Positions 22,703 through 31,605 of a DNA stretch of 45,688 bases are shown here, piece after piece. The notes beneath the pieces are model-generated. The model had not been told where the DNA came from and searched no databases. It saw nothing but the letters and a program-made list of their open reading frames with translations. The translations under genes and the position numbers were made by a program. The stretch is from Candidatus Woesearchaeota archaeon (GTDB lineage: Archaea; Nanobdellota; Nanobdellia; Woesearchaeales; UBA9642). Numbering within the stretch: position 1 is the first letter of the stretch; each line of letters starts with the position of its first letter. The stretch lies in contig DUIB01000064.1 of NCBI GenBank assembly GCA_013330595.1, positions 1 through 45,688 on the forward strand, written 5' to 3'.

Positions 22703-25192
22703 TTATTTTAAGAATAGCAATAAGAATTCCTCTATTTTGAACATTGTTTTTTGTATTGGAGCATATGCTACGTAGCGATTAAGGTAAGTTATAGTGCCTG
22801 TCAGTATTGCCATCCCTAATAAAATAAATAGTATTCCAGAGATTAGCGTTGTGGAATGTATTTCTATGTCTTTTTTCCATACTTTAGTTTTAATCATTTT
22901 GCCTTTTAGAATATTCCATAATTTGCTATCATCATGTCTTTTCATATATAACGATGCTAATATTAATGGTATAGATAATCCTATTGAATACATAAATAAC
23001 AGTAAACCTCCTGATAAAAAATTCCCGACTGTAGATGCTAATATTAGAATACTGACGAGTATTGGACCGATACATGGTGTCCATGCAATCCCTAAAGTTG
23101 CACCTGTTAATAATCCTCCAATTATAGTTTTTGATTTATTAGCATATACATTAAATCCAGAAAACCCTATTCCAGTCAATATATAGATGCCTAAAAGTAT
23201 TATTAACGCTCCTGCTATTTGTGTAAATAATGGAATATTCTGTTTTAGGAATCCCCCCAAAATTGTTGAAGTCATACCCAGCAGGCTAAAAACCAGGCTT
23301 AATCCTATAAAAAAAGATACAGACATAATGAAAATATTCTTTTTAGAAGTTTTCAACGCATAACCTATATATGCAGGCAATATTGGAAGTGTGCATGGAG
23401 AAATAAATGATATCAATCCAGCAATGAATGCTATTATCATCATTATAATCATGAGACTGTTGAATGTTTCTGTTCCATTAAGAACATTATTGAGCCAGAA
23501 ATCCTTCCTTCTCGTATCATATAATTTATCCATGACTGGCTTATTTTTATTGAAATCCTTCAAGTAATTTTTTTCAAGAATTTCTTCTGAAGCTTTAATA
23601 TAATAATATCCCCTGTCTAGACCGCCTATATTATTCGACAGCGTACCTAAAGTGCGTACAGCTACATCTAGATATAACGGTTCCTTAGTCAGTTCATATA
23701 ATCGAATATACGCATAAACCATGATGCCATTTTCCTCAGAAGGTTTATTGAGCAATATATTTTCTCCAGGTGCATATGACTCTATATCATTGCTGTGTCT
23801 TTCAAAGAATCCAGAACTATTCCAATCGTACAAATTATCCAAAGTATAATTAGCAATCTGTTCAGCATTATATAAATAATTATTGTCATATTGTGCAGCA
23901 TCTGTAAACGCGAGTAGCATATATGCATTATCTGTCAAGGATCCTGTGATGCCTTTCTCTCCGGAAGGAGTGATATAATGGTATACTCCGTCATTATTTG
24001 TAAGCATATTTATCTTATAAAAATCAAGCGTATCTTTTGCTATGTCATAATATTTTTTATCTATAGTCTTATTCCATATATAAAGAAATGTGATTATAGC
24101 TTCACTATTCCAGTCGGTATATTTTGTTCTTTCAAGCCGAGGTTTTTCTTTGGGTCGATCGATTAATGAGTAATATCTTTCTTCAGGAGAGGCATCGGTA
24201 TTTGAAGCGAAACCTCCATTTGAATCGTACCATGATAGCAACATGTTAAGGGTTTTATTAGTTACTTCTTGAGCTATAGAATCATTACTTAGAGTGTAGA
24301 GACGATAATATGTTTTTAACAGTCGAGCATTGTCATAAAGCATCTTCTCATAATGTGGGGGAGTATAGTCCCTGGTTGTTCCATAACGATGAAATCCTCC
24401 TTCAACAGGATCAAAAAGATTATAATTATTTTTCAATTCAGAAATATTTGTATATTCATTATGCAGTGTATTAACAATCATCAACAAATATTTTTTATCA
24501 TAAGCTTTTTCGTATGTATCTAGAAAGAAATCTGAAGTTCTTGGCTGAGGAAATTTCTGTCCTGAACCAAAGCTTCCATAAATAGGATCGTACATTTGAA
24601 TGTTATACGCAATGTACGAATCTATTAATTGCTTTAATTCTCCGACCGTGAGGATATGTTCAGGGAGGGGAACATAGTTGTAAGTATGCTTTGCAGAGGT
24701 AATATTGTTTTTTACTGAATCCAAGGCTTGTTGCATGGTAGACAACATAACATTTGGAGGTCTAGGACCTGAAAATCCTGCAATTCTTTTGCCTTGAGGA
24801 CTAAGAATTGTTGTCGAAGGCCACCCGCCTTCTAAATATTGTCGTGTAAGATCCTGGCGTTTATCAGCATCAACATATACTGGTATAAAATTTTTATTTA
24901 TATAATTCACGACATCAGCATTAAACAAATAATCTTCACTTTCATAAACTTGACACCAATAACACCAACTCGGTGCTGTAAGCAACAGAAAAACAGGTTT
25001 ATTATCATTTGCTGCTTCTTGAAATGCATTAGCATTATATTCCCTCCAATTTATTAGTGGCTTAAGCTTTTCAGCATTTTCATAAGAATATCTTTCAACA
25101 GCAAAAACAGCAGGAATCATAAGAAAAGCAAGAACTACAAAGATGAAGATCTTTGATATACTGGAGTTTATTACGGATGTGAAATATTTCAT
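22703..25192 (-). CDS. Exported thioredoxin-DUF255 (YyaL-like) protein fused to CcdA/DsbD membrane domain
   Basis: An 829-residue fusion. Residues 1-32 are a signal or anchor, about 40-160 a thioredoxin-like domain with Cys77-Tyr-Trp-Cys80, about 165-560 the alpha/alpha-barrel-like DUF255/YyaL region, and from about 585 a CcdA-type membrane domain with ISPCTLPILPAYIGY. CcdA/DsbD domains carry electrons across the membrane through paired cysteines; here they would reduce the attached external thioredoxin. DUF255 proteins are usually cytoplasmic and not fused this way. It is the last gene of a leftward dsbA-ccdA operon. No ribosome-binding site is seen; the start overlaps the preceding small reading frame at ATGA. 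Confidence 0.85.
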   Translation of the reverse strand: MKYFTSVINSSISKIFIFVVLAFLMIPAVFAVERYSYENAEKLKPLINWREYNANAFQEAANDNKPVFLLLTAPSWCYWCQVYESEDYLFNADVVNYINKNFIPVYVDADKRQDLTRQYLEGGWPSTTILSPQGKRIAGFSGPRPPNVMLSTMQQALDSVKNNITSAKHTYNYVPLPEHILTVGELKQLIDSYIAYNIQMYDPIYGSFGSGQKFPQPRTSDFFLDTYEKAYDKKYLLMIVNTLHNEYTNISELKNNYNLFDPVEGGFHRYGTTRDYTPPHYEKMLYDNARLLKTYYRLYTLSNDSIAQEVTNKTLNMLLSWYDSNGGFASNTDASPEERYYSLIDRPKEKPRLERTKYTDWNSEAIITFLYIWNKTIDKKYYDIAKDTLDFYKINMLTNNDGVYHYITPSGEKGITGSLTDNAYMLLAFTDAAQYDNNYLYNAEQIANYTLDNLYDWNSSGFFERHSNDIESYAPGENILLNKPSEENGIMVYAYIRLYELTKEPLYLDVAVRTLGTLSNNIGGLDRGYYYIKASEEILEKNYLKDFNKNKPVMDKLYDTRRKDFWLNNVLNGTETFNSLMIIMMIIAFIAGLISFISPCTLPILPAYIGYALKTSKKNIFIMSVSFFIGLSLVFSLLGMTSTILGGFLKQNIPLFTQIAGALIILLGIYILTGIGFSGFNVYANKSKTIIGGLLTGATLGIAWTPCIGPILVSILILASTVGNFLSGGLLLFMYSIGLSIPLILASLYMKRHDDSKLWNILKGKMIKTKVWKKDIEIHSTTLISGILFILLGMAILTGTITYLNRYVAYAPIQKTMFKIEEFLLLFLK

Positions 25193-25342
25193 GATATTGT
25201 ATGGATATTCTTTATTATCGTGTATTGTTTGAATATTGAATATGATAAAACCAGTATGCTAAACACTCCAACTATCGGCTGTATGGGTGTAAAATAGTTG
25301 AGGAGTCCTGAAATATCTGATATTGTTATTTTTATTGCTCAT
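25189..25342 (-). pseudogene. Small membrane protein gene, probably frameshifted
   Basis: After a good GAGGTGGAACA site, ATG at 25342 opens a 27-codon frame (MSNKNNNIRYF...) that closes at 25259. In the next frame the same DNA encodes ISDISGLLNYFTPIQP and then VGVFSILVLSYSIFKQYT, ending at a TGA that overlaps the ATG of the downstream gene (ATGA). Joining the two near the A-rich run at 25325-25340 gives a ~50-residue single-helix membrane protein with a start site and a coupled stop. A 1-base shift, either a true mutation, a sequencing error or programmed slippage, would explain it. Confidence 0.5.
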
Positions 25343-25351
25343 TGTTCCACC

Positions 25352-26104
25352 TCATTTAATAACTATCAACTGTAATTTTTCCTCAATATTAAACACCCAA
25401 TTTATGATATTTGGAAATGATCGTGTCAACCATTCTGTGCCGTTAAGGAGGAAAAATATTCCTAGCAGTATGAATATTGCCGAGGCAATAATGTTTGTTG
25501 TATGGAGATAACATTCTTTTTTTCCGATTCTTATTATTATAAGTTTTCCATAAAGGAATCTCCACAGTTTAGGAATTTTTTCCGTTCTATCTGCAATTAT
25601 GGATATGATGATTAATGGGGTGATCATTCCCATAGCATACATTAATAATAAAAATCCTCCTTGAATGACTGTTCCTGTGGCGCTAGCAATCACTAATACT
25701 CCACCCAATACTGGCCCTATACATCCAGACCATGCTAATCCAAATAATACTCCATATAAGATAGTAGCTAAAGGCGTGAATTTCTTTTGCTGTGGCAATT
25801 GATGAATAAAAGATATCCCGGATAGTATCGCTATACCAATAAGTATCAGCAGAACGCCTACAACTCTCATGAATATTAATTTGTTCTCCGTAATAAATCC
25901 GCCGATACTGCCTGCAAAGACTCCCAATGCAATGTAAACAATTGCTATCCCAAGCCCCAAATATATCGTATGCCGTGTTAATGATCTAAAATCATTTTTC
26001 ATACACATCGACAAATAAACAGGAAGTATAGGCAATGTGCATGGTGCAAGAAATGTCACTATCCCTGCTACATATGATATGATGGATAAAAAAAGTATAT
26101 TCAT
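25352..26104 (-). CDS. ccdA: CcdA-family thiol electron transporter
   Basis: This ~250-residue polytopic protein has the CcdA signature in helix 1 (VTFLAPCTLPILPVYLSM) and a matching second half with YGVLFGLAWSGCIGP, giving the two membrane cysteines that relay electrons from cytoplasmic thioredoxin to the outside. It overlaps the preceding dsbA gene region by a few bases if the GTG at 26113 is used; I prefer the ATG at 26104. It is a paralog of the CcdA domain in the downstream fusion protein. Confidence 0.9.
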   Translation of the reverse strand: MNILFLSIISYVAGIVTFLAPCTLPILPVYLSMCMKNDFRSLTRHTIYLGLGIAIVYIALGVFAGSIGGFITENKLIFMRVVGVLLILIGIAILSGISFIHQLPQQKKFTPLATILYGVLFGLAWSGCIGPVLGGVLVIASATGTVIQGGFLLLMYAMGMITPLIIISIIADRTEKIPKLWRFLYGKLIIIRIGKKECYLHTTNIIASAIFILLGIFFLLNGTEWLTRSFPNIINWVFNIEEKLQLIVIK

Positions 26105-26109
26105 CGTAT

Positions 26110-26889
26110 TCACTTAGATAATTCTGCATCAATAAGTTGCTTAAATGCTGCAAATGGCTGTGCACCTATAAGTGCTTTCCCATTTATAAAAAATGCTGGT
26201 GTTCCGCTTACACCTAATGATATGCCGTCTTTCTGGTCTTTTTGAACTTCTGACTGGTATTTTCCAGTGTCAAGACAAGAATCGAACTTAGTTGTATCAA
26301 GCCCGATTTGCTTAGCCCACAATTTTAGATTCTCAATGGATAAGCTTTGTTGGTTCTGGAATATTTTATCATGATATTCCCAGAATTTCCCTTGTTCATT
26401 AGCACATTCTGCAGCTTCTGCAGTTTTTTCTGCCTGGGCATGGAAACTTAATGGAAAGTCCCTATATACAAATCTTACTTTTCCAGTATCTATATATTCT
26501 GATTTAATTTGGAGAAATGTTTGGGAATAGAATCTTTCACAGAATGGACATTGGAAATCACTAAATTCAACTATGGTAACAGTGGCATCTTTAGAGCCTA
26601 TCGACGGGTCTCCATCGTCATTAACATTAACTTTTTGATTGCCTTGATCATTTGCTGGAATGGTCTTTGCTAAAGGATTGTTTTGTTGTATGTCTTTGTT
26701 ATCTGATGGCTGAAGATTATTTTTAGTAAGCTTGGATAGCAAGTATATATTAACACTGAAACATGCTATTAGCAAAATCCCTAAAATCATACTTACAAAA
26801 AACCATGGGTTTTTTCCCAGACTAATTTTTCTATGTTCAATGTGTCTATCAACTTTCCTATGTTCGCTATGTTCATCATTTTCATGCAT
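26110..26889 (-). CDS. Membrane-anchored DsbA-type thiol oxidoreductase
   Basis: The 259-residue protein has a His/Glu-rich cytoplasmic N-terminus, a transmembrane helix at about residues 29-51, and a DsbA thioredoxin fold with Cys114-Pro-Phe-Cys117 (FSDFQCPFCERF) and the cis-proline loop GVSGTPAFFING. It should form or reshuffle disulfides outside the membrane. AAAGGTGAT precedes the ATG at 26889, three codons inside the longest frame. It leads an operon with CcdA and the thioredoxin-CcdA fusion, divergent from the membrane-bound winged-helix regulator. Confidence 0.9.
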   Translation of the reverse strand: MHENDEHSEHRKVDRHIEHRKISLGKNPWFFVSMILGILLIACFSVNIYLLSKLTKNNLQPSDNKDIQQNNPLAKTIPANDQGNQKVNVNDDGDPSIGSKDATVTIVEFSDFQCPFCERFYSQTFLQIKSEYIDTGKVRFVYRDFPLSFHAQAEKTAEAAECANEQGKFWEYHDKIFQNQQSLSIENLKLWAKQIGLDTTKFDSCLDTGKYQSEVQKDQKDGISLGVSGTPAFFINGKALIGAQPFAAFKQLIDAELSK

Positions 26890-26914
26890 GTAAATCACCT
26901 TTAATTGCTATGTT

Positions 26915-26994
26915 ACATAAGATGAAACCATATATAAATGCTTCCTGAAACCAAAATTCATAAACAATATAAATAAAAATATTGTTTCACTATA
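26915..26994. promoter_or_regulatory. Divergent regulatory region with repeated GAAACC motifs
   Basis: ATGAAACCATATATAAATG (about 26919-26937) overlaps a TATA box, and CCTGAAACCAAAA follows about 27 bases on. GTTTCACTATAATGAAACC spans the start codon of the rightward gene and adds one inverted and one direct copy. AACAATAT and ATATTGTTT form a further dyad at about 26963-26988. The repeats suggest an operator for the adjacent winged-helix regulator. Confidence 0.5.
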
Positions 26995-27495
26995 ATGAAA
27001 CCGACAAAACAAGGTGTTAACAGAAATTTGATGATATCGATAATAATATTTTCTTCCTTTATATTCTTAATACTTATTCTAATATTCACTTATCATCTCA
27101 GTACAGAAGAGTCAGTAATGTCCCCTATACTGAGCCCTTTCATAAAATATCACGTATATTTCATGATAATCGTAAGCTCTTTTGGTATTGCTGTAGGTGC
27201 AAGCGTATTTTATTTTATGTCAAAAAAGCTTGAAGATAAGGAGACAGATGCAAAAAAGAATACTGAAATACTGCTAAAATTCCTAAATAAAGACGAAAGA
27301 GAAATAATAAAAAAGATAGTTGAAAGCAATGGGAAAATATTGCAATCACAATTGTCTCGTACAACCAGCTTAAATAAGGTGAAGGTACATAGAATATTAT
27401 CAAAACTTAAAGAAAAGGAATTAATAAAAATACAAAATCATGGCAAAACTAATATTATACTCATGCCTGATGAAATATATTCTTCGTTGGTTTAA
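26995..27495 (+). CDS. Membrane-anchored winged-helix regulator
   Basis: Residues 10-80 of this 166-residue protein contain two transmembrane helices (LMISIIIFSSFIFLILILIF and YFMIIVSSFGIAVGASVFYF). The C-terminal ~80 residues are a winged helix of a type common in archaea (DEREIIKKIVESNGKILQ, SQLSRTTSLNKVKVHRIL, LKEKELIKIQNHG). It is divergent from dsbA-ccdA and probably controls that operon from the membrane in response to an envelope signal. No cysteine is seen in the loops. Confidence 0.75.
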   Translation: MKPTKQGVNRNLMISIIIFSSFIFLILILIFTYHLSTEESVMSPILSPFIKYHVYFMIIVSSFGIAVGASVFYFMSKKLEDKETDAKKNTEILLKFLNKDEREIIKKIVESNGKILQSQLSRTTSLNKVKVHRILSKLKEKELIKIQNHGKTNIILMPDEIYSSLV

Positions 27496-27499
27496 AATA

Positions 27500-27586
27500 T
27501 TATTCGATAGCTTCATCTAAGTATAGCAGCACTGGTATTCCCTTGTTTTCTTTTTCTATTGTTTTTATTCTCTCCTCTTGTTTCAT
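27500..27586 (-). CDS. Possible 28-residue peptide
   Basis: An ATG-started frame encodes MKQEERIKTIEKENKGIPVL and a short acidic end. A GGGAGG sequence lies about 15 bases upstream, rather far. It could be a small helical peptide or a remnant of a longer gene. The composition looks coding, but the evidence is weak. Confidence 0.25.
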   Translation of the reverse strand: MKQEERIKTIEKENKGIPVLLYLDEAIE

Positions 27587-27617
27587 ATATAGATATAGGG
27601 AGGTGCCATGCTAAAAA

Positions 27618-28349
27618 TTATATTTTCAATTCTAATTCCAACCCAACATGATCAGAAAACAATTCATTGGCCGGGCTTATGTATTTTAGCTTGAAATGTT
27701 TGCTCATGAAAATATGATCATAAGCTTTCTTGGGATTCCATGATGGATATGTTTTGTATTTGTTGATGTCAGTCAAGAAATTCAATGGCATTAACTCATC
27801 TATAGATTCTGTATTGAAGTCTCCTGACAGGATTATTGGATATTTTTCCTTTTGAAGATGATTTGCAATGAAATCAATCTGTTTTTTTCTGTCTGATCTG
27901 CTCAATGATAAATGCGTTATAAATGCCTTTATTGTTTTATTTTTTATTTTTAGATTCATTCCTGAAAGAAATCTTGCCTGGCCATTCCCGGGCAATTTGA
28001 TATGCTCTGAGGATATTATCTTGAATTTAGATAAAATGCCGTTACCCTGGTCGATATACCTACCAAATTTGTATGTCGGGAAAAATATTTTATTATTTAT
28101 ATTTGATGACTCTGAGATTCTTTCTAGCTGCTGCTTGAATATTGTCCTTGTTGATTCACCGTCCAATTCTGTGAAAAAGGCAATATCAATATTTTGTTTA
28201 ATGAGATATTTTGATAACAGATCAATTGCCTTCAATGAATGTTCATAAAAGATGCTTGGAAACATCCTGAATGGAATAAGAAAATAATCATAATTATTTT
28301 TGCAAAAAGCTCCTTGCTGAAAATTCAATAATAATAGTCTTATTTCCAT
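27618..28349 (-). CDS. Endonuclease/exonuclease/phosphatase (EEP) family protein, paralog 1
   Basis: The 243-residue protein has the EEP fold landmarks in order: N-terminal LLNFQQG, metal-binding Glu in FFTELDG, catalytic-type His in FITHLSLS, SGDFNTES, YDHIFMS and the terminal SDHVGLELEL. These residues make up a Mg-dependent phosphodiesterase or phosphatase site acting on nucleic acids or small phosphoesters. It has no signal peptide. It overlaps the upstream paralog by 10 bases. Its substrate is unknown. Confidence 0.85.
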   Translation of the reverse strand: MEIRLLLLNFQQGAFCKNNYDYFLIPFRMFPSIFYEHSLKAIDLLSKYLIKQNIDIAFFTELDGESTRTIFKQQLERISESSNINNKIFFPTYKFGRYIDQGNGILSKFKIISSEHIKLPGNGQARFLSGMNLKIKNKTIKAFITHLSLSRSDRKKQIDFIANHLQKEKYPIILSGDFNTESIDELMPLNFLTDINKYKTYPSWNPKKAYDHIFMSKHFKLKYISPANELFSDHVGLELELKI

Positions 28350-29089
28350 CTTAGTTCTGCTAATATTGGCAGGTGATCAGACACTTTTAATTCATCAATA
28401 ACATAATATTTTAGTACACCGAAATCCTTGCTATAATAGATATAATCGATCCTTCTTTTTGGCTTCCAGCTTGGAAATGTCTTTGGTGTTTCCAGCCTGA
28501 TTAATCCTGTATCATTAAGAGCCTGAAGCTCTTTTTCATTGCTGGTGTTAAGATCTCCAGTCAGTATTATTGGCCCGTTGATTTTTTTTATGATTTCAGT
28601 AATCTGCTCTAATTCTCTTTTTCTGCTGAATTTTCCTAATGCTAGTTGTGTTGTTAGGATAGTGACTATTTTGTTATTTACACTTATTTTACTCAGGCTT
28701 AATGCTCTATGTTCTCCATGTCTTACTAGCTGAAAATTTTGTGTGTCAGTTATATCATATTTTGTTAGTATTCCATTGCCTTGATTAACAAGATTGAGTA
28801 TTTTTCTTACAGGAAAAAAGTGAAATTTCTTCAAAACTGTTTTGTTGGCTAGTTTCTTAAGATTATTTCCATGAAGTGTCCTGAAGCTTCCTCCATCGAT
28901 CTCTACAAAAGTGCAGATATCAACATCTTCTTTGTTTATTACTCTTGCGATATTGCTTATGGCATTTACGTTATGCGGGATAACATACTTCCATGCTGAT
29001 GTCAAATACTGCCAATAGCCTCTTGTTATTGAAGCGCAGTATTCAATATTCAATGTAAGAATTCTTATTGTGTCTCTTTTCTCTGGCAT
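28340..29089 (-). CDS. EEP family protein, paralog 2, with altered catalytic His
   Basis: This 249-residue paralog of the downstream gene keeps TLNIEYC, FVEIDGG, TGDLNTS, IDYIYYS and SDHLPILAEL. The strand that carries THL in its partner reads LTTQLALG here, with Gln in place of the usual His. The two proteins share QGNGILTKYDI-type and FPSWKPKRRIDYI blocks. One active and one weakened copy encoded in an overlapping pair suggests a heterodimer or diverged substrate; this is inference. Confidence 0.8.
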   Translation of the reverse strand: MPEKRDTIRILTLNIEYCASITRGYWQYLTSAWKYVIPHNVNAISNIARVINKEDVDICTFVEIDGGSFRTLHGNNLKKLANKTVLKKFHFFPVRKILNLVNQGNGILTKYDITDTQNFQLVRHGEHRALSLSKISVNNKIVTILTTQLALGKFSRKRELEQITEIIKKINGPIILTGDLNTSNEKELQALNDTGLIRLETPKTFPSWKPKRRIDYIYYSKDFGVLKYYVIDELKVSDHLPILAELRWK

Positions 29090-29157
29090 TCTTGAAACGA
29101 AGAATTATGATTAATAAAGTTTGTGATTAATATTTTTAGGTATTGGAAGAGTAATTA

Positions 29158-29508
29158 CTAAAAATCTGCTCCAATAATCTTCTTGTACTTTTCTAAGAAC
29201 GATTGTTCATCTCCAAAACCGAACTGCATAAAATCGTGTTTTAAACTATTTGGACCTACTCCTTTTACATCGAAATCCTTGCCTTTTTCATTTCTAATAT
29301 GATAATAAGTTCTTACTGGAGATACTGGATCTCCTGCACACAGTCCATCTTGGAAGGTATCTTCTCCATCTTCGAATTTGACAAACAATGTTCCATACTC
29401 CTTCCAGTCATGAGCAATTAATTGGCCTAATTGACTAAATCTAGAATGATCTCTATTTACTACTAATACTGCAATGTTTTTGGCATGTGATGTAGGATTC
29501 CACGTCAT
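29158..29508 (-). CDS. Uncharacterised soluble protein
   Basis: I do not recognise this 116-residue protein (LVVNRDHSRFSQLGQLIAHD, FVKFEDGEDTFQDGLCAGD, VRTYYHIRNEKG). It has no signal or membrane segment. A GGGGG stretch stands before its ATG and a TATA-like TTTATATAGGAGG lies about 40 bases upstream on this strand. The neighbours give no clear clue. Confidence 0.55.
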   Translation of the reverse strand: MTWNPTSHAKNIAVLVVNRDHSRFSQLGQLIAHDWKEYGTLFVKFEDGEDTFQDGLCAGDPVSPVRTYYHIRNEKGKDFDVKGVGPNSLKHDFMQFGFGDEQSFLEKYKKIIGADF

Positions 29509-29630
29509 AATATTACCCCCTGTTGACAGGAATGATGCCTCCTATATAAATTTTCCGTTCACTATTTATTTAACAAGTTTTATGAGCACCATAAGTAATA
29601 TTGCCTTACGAATCATTTAAAGAATCAGAA

Positions 29631-29942
29631 TTATTCATCAATCATCTCGATCTCTATATTAAGGCCTTCTGGAATCGGGACTTTCATCACAAGCCTTAAC
29701 GCCCTTTCATCAATGCCCAGGTCGATCAATCTTTTATGGACTCGCATCTCAAACCTGTCCCAGGTTGCCGTACCGTTACCGCATGGACCTTTTCTTGTTG
29801 TTAAACGTAATTTTTTTGTAGGCAAGGGAATAGGGCCTTTCATCACTACTCCTGTTTTTTCAGCTACATCCATTATGTATGCACATGTTTGATTAATCTT
29901 GTTTATGTCAGTGCTTGCTAATTTTATCCTTGCCTTCTGCAT
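29631..29942 (-). CDS. rpsJ: Small ribosomal subunit protein uS10
   Basis: This 103-residue uS10 shows [36 protein letters not shown] and [14 protein letters not shown]. It binds 16S rRNA in the head of the small subunit. It follows the EF-1A gene in the same direction by 59 bases, the usual archaeal tuf-rpsJ order. GGAG precedes the ATG. The spacer has a hairpin (GATGAA/TTCATC). Confidence 0.95.
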   Translation of the reverse strand: MQKARIKLASTDINKINQTCAYIMDVAEKTGVVMKGPIPLPTKKLRLTTRKGPCGNGTATWDRFEMRVHKRLIDLGIDERALRLVMKVPIPEGLNIEIEMIDE

Positions 29943-30001
29943 GATTTACTCCAATGATGAATTGTTAGTTCATCATGTTTGAAAATTAAAAAAATAAAAT
30001 A

Positions 30002-31306
30002 TTATTTCTTAACAACATCAATGCACATTCCTGCTGCAACTGTTGCTCCTGAATCCCTGATAGCAAATCTTGAAAGTTGTGGGATTGTTTTCTGTGTCTC
30101 AATCACTAATGGATGCACTGGCTTTAACTTGACAATTGCTGCATCTCCATTCTTTATGAAATCAGGATGCTCTTGCAATACTTCACCAGTCATTGGATTT
30201 AGTTTCTTGACAATTTCTGTAACCTGGCATGCAACCTGTGCTGTATGGATATGGAATACAGGTGTATAGCCTACTGTTATTACAGATGGATGATTCAATA
30301 CAACAATCTGTGCAGTAAATTCTGTTGCAATAGTTGGAATACTGTCTTCATGTCCAAGTACATCTCCTCTAGCAACATCCTTTTTTCCAAATCCTCTAAC
30401 ACTTAATCCTACATTGTCTCCAGGAACTGCTTCTTTTAATTGCTCATGATGCATCTCAATGCTCTTTACCTCTCCTGGAATTCCTTTACCTTCTCTTCCT
30501 GGAACTGCAATCACTTTATCATTTACTTTCAATACTCCTGTTTCTACTCTTCCAACAGGAACAACCCCTATACCTGTGATGTTATAAACATCTTGGATTG
30601 GAAGCCTTAATGGCAATTCAGTAGGTTTTTGCGGAACTTTTAAGTTATTGATTGCTTCAAGCAGTGTTGGTCCAGTAAACCATGATAGTTTATCTGATTT
30701 CTTGACAACATTATCTCCTAGCAATGATGCTAATGGAAGGAATTGAACATCTTCAACTTTCCATCCAGATGCCTTAAGCAATGCTGTAATTACTTTCTTT
30801 ATACCTTCAAATCTTTCTTGAGAATAACCCTGCATGTCCATCTTGTTTACAGCAACAATCAATTGCTGTACACCAAGAATTTTTGTTAAACGGCAATGCT
30901 CAACTGTCTGTGGTGGAAGTTCTGTTATTGTTTCTGTTCCTTTAATCTCATTTGCTCCGCATACAAGAACAGCTGCATCTGCCTGTGATGCTCCTGTGAT
31001 CATGTTCTTTACAAAATCCTTGTGCCCAGGTGCGTCGATTATTGTGAAATAATACTTATCAGTCTCAAATCTCTTGTGAGAAAGATCAATTGTTACGCCT
31101 CTCTCCTGCTCTTCTTTTAAGTTATCCATAATGAATGCAAACTCAAATCCACCTTTGCCAAGCTCTTGTGCTTTATCTTTAAGTTTTCTCATTGCCTGTT
31201 CATCAACATTTCCTGAATCATACAATAGTCTTCCTACTGTTGTTGATTTTCCATGATCTACATGTCCTACAAATACAAGATTTATGTGCTCTTTCTCTTT
31301 TGCCAT
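30002..31306 (-). CDS. tuf: Translation elongation factor EF-1 alpha
   Basis: The 434-residue GTPase has GHVDHGKST (P-loop), [12 protein letters not shown], and the beta-barrel domains 2 and 3 through CIDVVKK at the end. It brings aminoacyl-tRNA to the ribosome. The leader on this strand contains TTTGGAGGTCAT, a strong ribosome-binding site, and a TATA box lies about 120 bases upstream. Length is normal for archaea. Confidence 0.97.
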   Translation of the reverse strand: MAKEKEHINLVFVGHVDHGKSTTVGRLLYDSGNVDEQAMRKLKDKAQELGKGGFEFAFIMDNLKEEQERGVTIDLSHKRFETDKYYFTIIDAPGHKDFVKNMITGASQADAAVLVCGANEIKGTETITELPPQTVEHCRLTKILGVQQLIVAVNKMDMQGYSQERFEGIKKVITALLKASGWKVEDVQFLPLASLLGDNVVKKSDKLSWFTGPTLLEAINNLKVPQKPTELPLRLPIQDVYNITGIGVVPVGRVETGVLKVNDKVIAVPGREGKGIPGEVKSIEMHHEQLKEAVPGDNVGLSVRGFGKKDVARGDVLGHEDSIPTIATEFTAQIVVLNHPSVITVGYTPVFHIHTAQVACQVTEIVKKLNPMTGEVLQEHPDFIKNGDAAIVKLKPVHPLVIETQKTIPQLSRFAIRDSGATVAAGMCIDVVKK

Positions 31307-31419
31307 TTTATGACCTCCAAATTTTAAACATAAATTCCAATAATAAATTGAAATCTATTTCACTGAACGTACTAAACTCATTAACCCCCAAATGGGTATT
31401 TTTAGAGGAAATATAGGCT

Positions 31420-31433
31420 ATTTATAAATATTA
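31420..31433 (-). promoter_or_regulatory. EF-1A promoter TATA box
   Basis: Read on this strand, ATATTTATAAATAG is a consensus archaeal TATA box. Transcription would begin near 31400, giving a leader of about 95 bases with a small ACCC/GGGT hairpin and a strong ribosome-binding site. The remainder of 31434-31573 holds nothing I can name. Confidence 0.6.
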
Positions 31434-31605
31434 TGTTTTAGCATTCGGTGGCATATTAACTTTCAGAAGGCTAAAACCTGTTAATTATTGAAGAATGATA
31501 AATTAGGATATATAGCAAAATGTCGCCAAATTTCTTTATAGTATTTATGACCGGCAAGTCAATACAAAAACAAACTTTATAAATAATAGCTTATTCTCAT
31601 GCAAA

